DNA from: Pseudonocardiaceae bacterium
GTDB lineage: Bacteria > Actinomycetota > Actinomycetes > Mycobacteriales > Pseudonocardiaceae
Length of the DNA stretch: 64,000 nt
Assembly: GCA_009379815.1 (NCBI GenBank)
Contig: WHSY01000005.1
Location: 1 to 64,000 of the forward strand
Direction: 5' to 3'
A program made the translations under genes and the position numbers. This document shows, piece by piece, positions 60,443-64,000 of this stretch. The number at the start of each line of letters is the position of its first letter. Within the stretch, counting starts at the first letter, position 1. The notes under the pieces were generated by a model that worked only from the letters and a program-made list of their open reading frames with translations, had not been told where the DNA came from and searched no databases.

Positions 60443-61528
60443 GTGAAGTTCTCCAGTGCCAGGCTGACCGAACAGGTGGCCGCCGTCCTCACGGCCTGGG
60501 GCCTACCGCCCGACCTCGTCGGCACCACGGCCGAGGTCATGGTCGAGGCCGACCTGGCGGGCATCGACTCCCACGGGATGTCCATGCTGCCGACGTACGA
60601 GACCCTGCTGCGGCGTGGCGGGTTGGACGTGACGGCGCGTCCGACCGTCGCGCAGCAGGGCCCGGTCACGGCGCTCATCGACGCCGGCGGAGGCTTCGGA
60701 CACCCGGCCGCGGTGATGGCCATGGAGCTGGCCCTGGACAAGGCCGGCTGCATGGGAGTCGGCCTCGTCTGCGTCCGCCGGTCCCACCACTTCGGGGCGA
60801 CCGGCTACTACGCCTCGTTGGCAGCGCAGCGCTGCATGGTCGGCCTGGTCACGACGTCGGCCCGGACCGTGTGCGTCTCGCCCACCCGAGGCGCACAGCC
60901 GCGGCTGCCGACCAACCCGCTGGCCTTCGCCGCTCCGGCCGGGCGCAACCGGCCGTTCCTACTGGACATGTCGACCAGCACCGTCGCGATCAACAAGGTC
61001 AAGGTGTACGACTACCACGGCCGGCCACTGCCGGACGGCTGGGTGCTCGACGGCAGCGGTGCCCCGATCCGGGACGCGCAGCTGGCCATGCGGTGCATCC
61101 GAGCCGGCGAACGCGGTGGGCTGGCCCCGCTCGGTGGCACGGCCGAGATGGCCAGCCACAAGGGTTACGGGCTCGGTCTGATGGTGCAGATCCTGTCGGC
61201 CACCCTTGCCGGTGCGGGCTTGGCGGCGTCCCCGGCGGCGTCGGGCGAGTCGGACGGACCCGCTGACATCGGCCACTTCTTCCTGGCGATCGACCCGCAG
61301 AGCTTCCGGGACAAGGGTGCCTTCGAGGCCGATCTCGACGAGGCGATCGACCTGATGCACGCGACTCTCCCGATCGACCCCGAGCTGCCGGTCCTGGTGC
61401 CGGGCGACCCCGAGGCCGCCTCCCGCGAGGAGCGGCGCCGGGACGGAGTGCCGGTGCCCACGGCACTGCTGCGCCAACTGCGCGGAGTCTGCGAGCGGGC
61501 GGGCGCGCCGTACCTGCTGCACGACTGA
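60443..61528 (+). CDS. Ldh2/malate-lactate-sulfolactate dehydrogenase family protein
   Basis: 361 residues of the NAD(P)-dependent Ldh2/ComC fold, unrelated to classical lactate dehydrogenases. It has ADLAGIDSHGMSMLPTYETLLRRGGLD, VRRSHHFGATGYYASLAAQRCMVGLVTTSA (catalytic His region) and RLPTNPLAFAAPA. The family oxidises malate, lactate, sulfolactate, ureidoglycolate and similar hydroxyacids. The GTG start has GGTGGG upstream. Next to a transporter and under a shared operator, it probably oxidises the imported hydroxyacid. Confidence 0.9.
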   Translation: MKFSSARLTEQVAAVLTAWGLPPDLVGTTAEVMVEADLAGIDSHGMSMLPTYETLLRRGGLDVTARPTVAQQGPVTALIDAGGGFGHPAAVMAMELALDKAGCMGVGLVCVRRSHHFGATGYYASLAAQRCMVGLVTTSARTVCVSPTRGAQPRLPTNPLAFAAPAGRNRPFLLDMSTSTVAINKVKVYDYHGRPLPDGWVLDGSGAPIRDAQLAMRCIRAGERGGLAPLGGTAEMASHKGYGLGLMVQILSATLAGAGLAASPAASGESDGPADIGHFFLAIDPQSFRDKGAFEADLDEAIDLMHATLPIDPELPVLVPGDPEAASREERRRDGVPVPTALLRQLRGVCERAGAPYLLHD

Positions 61529-61554
61529 CCGGGCGCGGTTTGCGTTGCCCGTAT

Positions 61555-61568
61555 GAAATTTTCTATAT
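61555..61568 (-). promoter_or_regulatory. GntR-type operator motif, site 5
   Basis: The minus strand reads ATATAGAAAATTTC, sharing ATATAGAAAAT with site 4. It lies about 70 bp upstream of the ACAD ATG. It is the most AT-rich patch in this region. Confidence 0.5.
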
Positions 61569-61637
61569 AACATATCGCCTGCGGCGACCAGCGCAGCATG
61601 CCGCCGCCGGGTGCTGCCCGACCCTCAGGGGGGCGCC

Positions 61638-62783
61638 ATGCACTTCCGACTCACCGACGAACAGGAGGCCTTCGCGCAGTCCGTGCGTCGGTTCGCCCGC
61701 GAGCAACTGCTGGTGGACGCGGTGGCGCGGGCGCACGAGGCGCGATATCCGTGGGATCTCGCCCGGCTGCTCGCCAAGAACAACCTGCTCGGGATCACCC
61801 TGCGCGAGCAGGACGGCGGCCAGGGCGGCTTGCTGACCGACGCCGTCGTCGCGATCCAGGAAGTCGCGCTGGTCTCGCCGAAGGCGGCCGACGTGGTGCA
61901 GGCAGGCAGCTTCGGCGCCATCCGCACCTTCGCCGAGTACGCGACCCCCGAGCAGAAGGGGCGCTTCCTGCCGCGGCTGATGTCCGGGGACGAGCTGCTG
62001 GGCCTCGGCATGACCGAATCGGAGGCAGGCTCGGCCGTCACGGACCTGCGCACCACCGCACACGCCGACGGCGGGGACTACGTCCTCAACGGCAGCAAGA
62101 TCTTCTCCAGCCACAGCCCGGACGCCACCGTCTTCCTCGTCTACGTCCGATACGGTCCGGGCGTCGGTGGCATCGGGTCGGTCCTCGTCGAACGCGACAC
62201 CCCGGGTCTGACGATCGGCGCGCCCCACTCCTACATGAGCGGCGAGGAGTGGGCCGAGCTGGTGTTCGAGGACTGCCGGATCCCCGCCGGGAACGTCCTG
62301 CTCGGCCCGGGCGGGTTCAAGAAGCAGATCAGCGGCTTCAACGTGGAGCGCATCGGCAACGCCGCCCGATCGATCGCGCTCGGCCGCTACGCGTTCAACA
62401 CCGCGCGCGAGCACGCGAAGACGCGCGAGCAGTTCGGCAAGCCGCTGTGCGAGTTCCAGGGACTGCAGTGGAAGTTCGCCGACATGGCGATCAAGCTCGA
62501 CTCCGCGCAGCTGCTGCTCCACCGCGCGGCCACCAACGCCGACGACGGGATGCCGTCGGCCTACGAGACGTCGGTGGCCAAGGCCGCGTGCAACGTGACC
62601 GGCTTCGAGGTGGCCAGCGAGGCGCTGCAGGTCATGGGCGGAACCGGCTACAGCACGGACTCGCTCGTGGAGTACTGCCTGCGTCGCACCCGCGGGTGGA
62701 TGATCGCAGGCGGCTCGGTCGAGATCCTCAAGAACCGTATCGCCGAGTCCGTCTTCGATCGGCGCTTCGACCAGCGGGCCTGA
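61638..62783 (+). CDS. Acyl-CoA dehydrogenase
   Basis: 381 residues, canonical length. It has LREQDGGQGGLLTDAVVAIQE, LGMTESEAGSAVTDLRTTA, the lid strand YVLNGSKIFSSHSPDA and the C-terminal QVMGGTGYSTDSLVEYCLRRTRGWMIAGGSVEILKNRI. A catalytic Glu position is replaced by GGSVEI at the EGTS-type site. The ATG at 61638 has AGGGGGG upstream. It probably supplies an enoyl-CoA to the hydratase of the block. Confidence 0.92.
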   Translation: MHFRLTDEQEAFAQSVRRFAREQLLVDAVARAHEARYPWDLARLLAKNNLLGITLREQDGGQGGLLTDAVVAIQEVALVSPKAADVVQAGSFGAIRTFAEYATPEQKGRFLPRLMSGDELLGLGMTESEAGSAVTDLRTTAHADGGDYVLNGSKIFSSHSPDATVFLVYVRYGPGVGGIGSVLVERDTPGLTIGAPHSYMSGEEWAELVFEDCRIPAGNVLLGPGGFKKQISGFNVERIGNAARSIALGRYAFNTAREHAKTREQFGKPLCEFQGLQWKFADMAIKLDSAQLLLHRAATNADDGMPSAYETSVAKAACNVTGFEVASEALQVMGGTGYSTDSLVEYCLRRTRGWMIAGGSVEILKNRIAESVFDRRFDQRA

Positions 62784-62798
62784 CGGGTCGAGCGCAGT

Positions 62799-62847
62799 GG
62801 TACTAGCGATCGGGGGTACTAGCGACCGGGGAGTACTAGCGATCGGG
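62799..62847. repeat. Three tandem 16-17-bp repeats
   Basis: GGTACTAGCGATCGGG (62799-62814), GGTACTAGCGACCGGG (62815-62830) and a 17-bp variant (62831-62847). They start 16 bp after the ACAD stop. No coding content. Confidence 0.75.
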
Positions 62848-62891
62848 CGCCGTCGGGGGCCAGGATCAGGGCAGTGGCCGCACGCCGAACC

Positions 62892-62933
62892 CGTGAGTGG
62901 CGATACGAGCCATGACTCGTATCGCCACTCACG
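62892..62933. terminator. Perfect 18-bp-stem hairpin
   Basis: CGTGAGTGGCGATACGAG and its exact reverse complement flank a 6-nt loop (CCATGA). It lies between the ACAD stop and the molybdopterin oxidoreductase start, 22 bp before the latter. There is no T-tract. It may terminate the ACAD transcript or be a mobile palindrome. Confidence 0.6.
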
Positions 62934-62955
62934 ACCTGAGCTCGAGGAGGTCGTG

Positions 62956-64000
62956 ATGACCGCAGCACCCACATCCGAACCAACGGTGGTACGCGCCGCC
63001 TGCCCGCACGACTGCCCCGACACCTGCGCCATGCTGGTCACCGTCGAGGACGGCCGCGCCACCGAGGTCCGCGGCGACCCGGAGCACCCCTTCACCCGGG
63101 GCGGGCTGTGCGTGAAGGTCAACAACTACACCGACCGCGTCTACAGCGAGGGCCGGGTGCTGCACCCGTTGCGCCGCGTGGGGCCCAAGGGCAGCGGTCG
63201 CTTCGAGCAGATCTCCTGGGACGACGCGCTCGACGAGATCGCCACCCGGTTCCGCTCGGTGATCGCCGAGCACGGCCCGGAGGCGATCATGCCGGTCAGC
63301 TACCTGGGCACCGAGGGCATCCTCAACGGCCTCAACGCGGGAGACGCGTTCTTCAACTCGCTGGGCGCGACGATCAGCGAGCGGACCTACTGCGACTCCG
63401 GCTCGTGCACCGCCTACACCATGACGATCGGAGCGACCGCGGGCATCGACCCGGAGAGCTTCGTGCACTCCCGCTACATCATCATCTGGGCCTGCAACAT
63501 GGTCAGCACCAACCTGCACATGTGGCCGTTCGTCGCCGAGGCGCAGCGGCGCGGCGCGAAGGTCGTCGTGATCGACCCCGTGCAGCACCGCACGGCCAAG
63601 CACGCGGACTGGCACATCCCGATCCGCCCCGGCACCGACGGTGCGCTCGCGCTGGCGATGATGCACGTCATCATCGACGAGGGCCTCACCGACGACGACT
63701 ACGTCGCCCGCTACACGGTCGGCTACGACGAGCTCGCCGAGCGGGTGCGCGACTACACCCCGGAGTGGGCGGCGCGCGAGACCGGGGTACCGGCCGACGA
63801 CATCCGCACCCTGGCCCGGGAGTACGCCGGTAGCCAGCCGTCGGCGATCCGCATCGGGGTGGCGATCGAGCGCCACAGCGGCGGCGGCCAGACCGTCCGC
63901 TCGATCGCGTGCCTGCCGGCGCTCGTCGGCGCGTGGCGGCGCCCCGGTGGCGGGTTGCTGCAGCTGCCGCTGTGGGCGTTCCCGGTCAACTGGGGCTCGT
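62956..64000 (+). CDS. Molybdopterin (bis-MGD) oxidoreductase, 3' end outside window
   Basis: 348 codons, open at the right edge. An N-terminal [4Fe-4S] motif is C16-x3-C20-x3-C24-x27-C52 (CPHDCPDTC, GLCVKV). The DMSO-reductase/formate-dehydrogenase superfamily fold follows (ISWDDALDEIATRFRSVI, RYIIIWACNMVSTNLHMW, IPIRPGTDGALALAMMHVI). The Mo-ligand region reads ERTYCDSGSC. The substrate is not evident; anaerobic dehydrogenase or hydratase-like members share this pattern. GAGGAGG precedes the ATG. No signal peptide is seen, so it is probably cytoplasmic. Confidence 0.9.
   Translation, partial: MTAAPTSEPTVVRAACPHDCPDTCAMLVTVEDGRATEVRGDPEHPFTRGGLCVKVNNYTDRVYSEGRVLHPLRRVGPKGSGRFEQISWDDALDEIATRFRSVIAEHGPEAIMPVSYLGTEGILNGLNAGDAFFNSLGATISERTYCDSGSCTAYTMTIGATAGIDPESFVHSRYIIIWACNMVSTNLHMWPFVAEAQRRGAKVVVIDPVQHRTAKHADWHIPIRPGTDGALALAMMHVIIDEGLTDDDYVARYTVGYDELAERVRDYTPEWAARETGVPADDIRTLAREYAGSQPSAIRIGVAIERHSGGGQTVRSIACLPALVGAWRRPGGGLLQLPLWAFPVNWGS

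Overview
The window is high-GC DNA with GTG starts, translationally coupled overlaps and long spurious antisense ORFs, which points to an actinomycete. F420-type LLM flavin enzymes, a mycofactocin-type short-chain dehydrogenase (SDR), SCP-x thiolase/DUF35 proteins and many acyl-CoA enzymes suggest a soil organism of the Pseudonocardiaceae type; the genus is an inference. No rRNA, tRNA, transposase or CRISPR array was seen. Almost everything is catabolism of organic acids through CoA esters, arranged as blocks that each carry their own regulator.

Block 1 (1-6.7 kb): an SDR, a hydroxyacyl-CoA kinase-like protein coupled to an acyl-CoA dehydrogenase (ACAD), a CoA-transferase, a TetR regulator and an acyl-CoA ligase. 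The set resembles a 4-hydroxyacid (levulinate-like) pathway. Block 2 (6.7-9.6 kb): a GAF-PAS-LytTR regulator divergent from an ACAD. Block 3 (9.7-25 kb): a Rieske ring-hydroxylating oxygenase operon (alpha, beta, a small protein, three enoyl-CoA hydratases, CrtI-like and SMP-30-like proteins, an LLM enzyme), with a divergent SDR, a SnoaL-hydratase fusion, ACAD, TetR and an acyl-CoA ligase. Several promoters here share a TCTAMT(N4)ATTA motif. Block 4 (25-29.7 kb): a thiolase coupled to an HMG-CoA synthase-like/DUF35 fusion, and another ligase. Block 5 (30-36.7 kb): a three-subunit molybdenum hydroxylase with CoxD/CoxE-like maturation proteins and a divergent SDR. Block 6 (36.8-41.5 kb): a mycofactocin-type SDR, TetR, and an acyl-CoA carboxylase pair whose biotin carboxylase has lost about 45 residues.

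Block 7 (42-62.8 kb) is the most interesting. A GntR/FCD regulator, an MFS transporter and an ABC transporter flank a gene whose in-frame TGA falls exactly at the U of a U-G-S-C motif. A strong hairpin follows directly, so this is a probable UGSC-family selenoprotein. A small CxxC protein is divergent from it. Around them lie an LLM enzyme, a CitE-like lyase, two ADP-forming acyl-CoA synthetases with opposite domain order, a hydratase, a DUF6282-like hydrolase, a D-2-hydroxyacid dehydrogenase, an MmgE/PrpD protein, an Ldh2-type dehydrogenase and an ACAD. Five promoter regions of the block share a TATAGWAW-centred motif, suggesting one GntR regulon. A molybdopterin oxidoreductase runs off the right end.

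Several genes look damaged: an ACAD C-terminal stub, an internally deleted hydrolase, a deleted biotin carboxylase and an amber codon near the end of a synthetase. Dispersed palindromic repeats occur between genes.
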